Source of the DNA: Calditrichota bacterium
GTDB lineage: Bacteria; Calditrichota; Calditrichia; RBG-13-44-9; J075
Length of the DNA stretch: 6,904 nucleotides
Direction: 5' to 3'
NCBI GenBank assembly: GCA_003695285.1
Contig: RFIL01000092.1
Location: 1 to 6,904 of the forward strand
Numbering within the stretch: position 1 is the first letter of the stretch; the number at the start of each line of letters is the position of its first letter. Below, in pieces: positions 6,763 through 6,904 of the stretch. The notes below the pieces were generated by a model. The model was not told the DNA's origin and searched no databases. It saw only the letters and a list, made by a program, of their open reading frames with translations. The translations under genes and the position numbers were made by a program.

Positions 6763-6871
6763 TCTTTTCCAATTCTGAAATTAACAAATTTATATGGTAT
6801 TTTTTTTTCATTTCAAGTATTTTCTTTTTTATCATGTAAAAAATATAATCGGTCTTATGTCACCTGTTAAT

Positions 6872-6899
6872 ACTATACTATAAAACGCATAATCGTCAA
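6872..6899 (-). promoter_or_regulatory. Sigma70-like promoter for the zinc-ribbon gene
   Basis: On the minus strand a TTGACG (-35, 6894-6899) is followed after 16 bases by TATAGT (-10, 6872-6877). TATAGT is also present one step upstream (6877-6882), but that copy leaves only an 11-base spacer. Transcription would begin near 6865, giving a leader of roughly 115 nt that is very A-rich on the sense strand. I see no convincing riboswitch or terminator in that leader. Confidence 0.55.
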
Positions 6900-6904
6900 T
6901 ACGA

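Noticed and set aside
6706..6835. A lysine-rich small reading frame in the leader of the zinc-ribbon gene (ATG at 6835), overlapping the start of that gene.
   Set aside because: It lacks a Shine-Dalgarno sequence, its composition simply reflects A-rich DNA, and its end is an out-of-frame reading of the downstream gene. A leader peptide cannot be excluded but is not supported.
6591..6839. Plus-strand reading frame opposite the acidic region of the zinc-ribbon gene.
   Set aside because: It is the antisense of repeated GAA/GAT codons and the A-rich leader, giving a leucine- and phenylalanine-rich low-complexity product with no start signals.

Overview
This window reads as part of a bacterial surface-glycan gene cluster. 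Every gene I can support is on the minus strand, so transcription runs from high to low coordinates. The sequence is AT-leaning. Two features point towards the FCB superphylum (Bacteroidota, Ignavibacteria, Calditrichota, Cloacimonadota, KSB1-like lineages): a bacterial geranylgeranylglyceryl-phosphate synthase (GGGPS) homologue, and Wzx/GT4-type glycan genes next to it. Clear Shine-Dalgarno sequences at some genes argue against a typical Bacteroidia genome. The taxon is an inference and cannot be fixed from this window.

Layout in order of transcription: (a) 6904-5961 is a self-contained single-gene unit. It has a sigma70-like promoter at the window edge, a leader of roughly 115 nt, a perfect AAGGAGGT ribosome-binding site, a 240-aa acidic zinc-ribbon protein resembling the BCAM0308/NMD3-like family, and a good intrinsic terminator. 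(b) 5960-5804 is an intergenic leader carrying repeated GGAGT motifs and short dyads. (c) 5803-1 is a tightly packed operon: GGGPS homologue, GmhA-type sedoheptulose-7-phosphate isomerase, GT4 glycosyltransferase, Wzx-like flippase, a second GT4 glycosyltransferase, and a third glycosyltransferase (WbaZ-like) that runs off the window edge. Gaps inside the operon are 8-bp overlaps or 12-19 bp, with no terminator seen, so co-transcription is likely.

Taken together, the operon contains a lipid-headgroup enzyme (glycerol-1-phosphate prenyl transfer), a sugar-phosphate isomerase (heptose precursor), three sugar transferases and a membrane exporter. The simplest reading is lipid-linked glycan synthesis at the inner membrane followed by flipping to the periplasm. 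The unusual element is the archaeal-type lipid enzyme at the head of this operon. I see no mobile element, CRISPR array, tRNA or rRNA.
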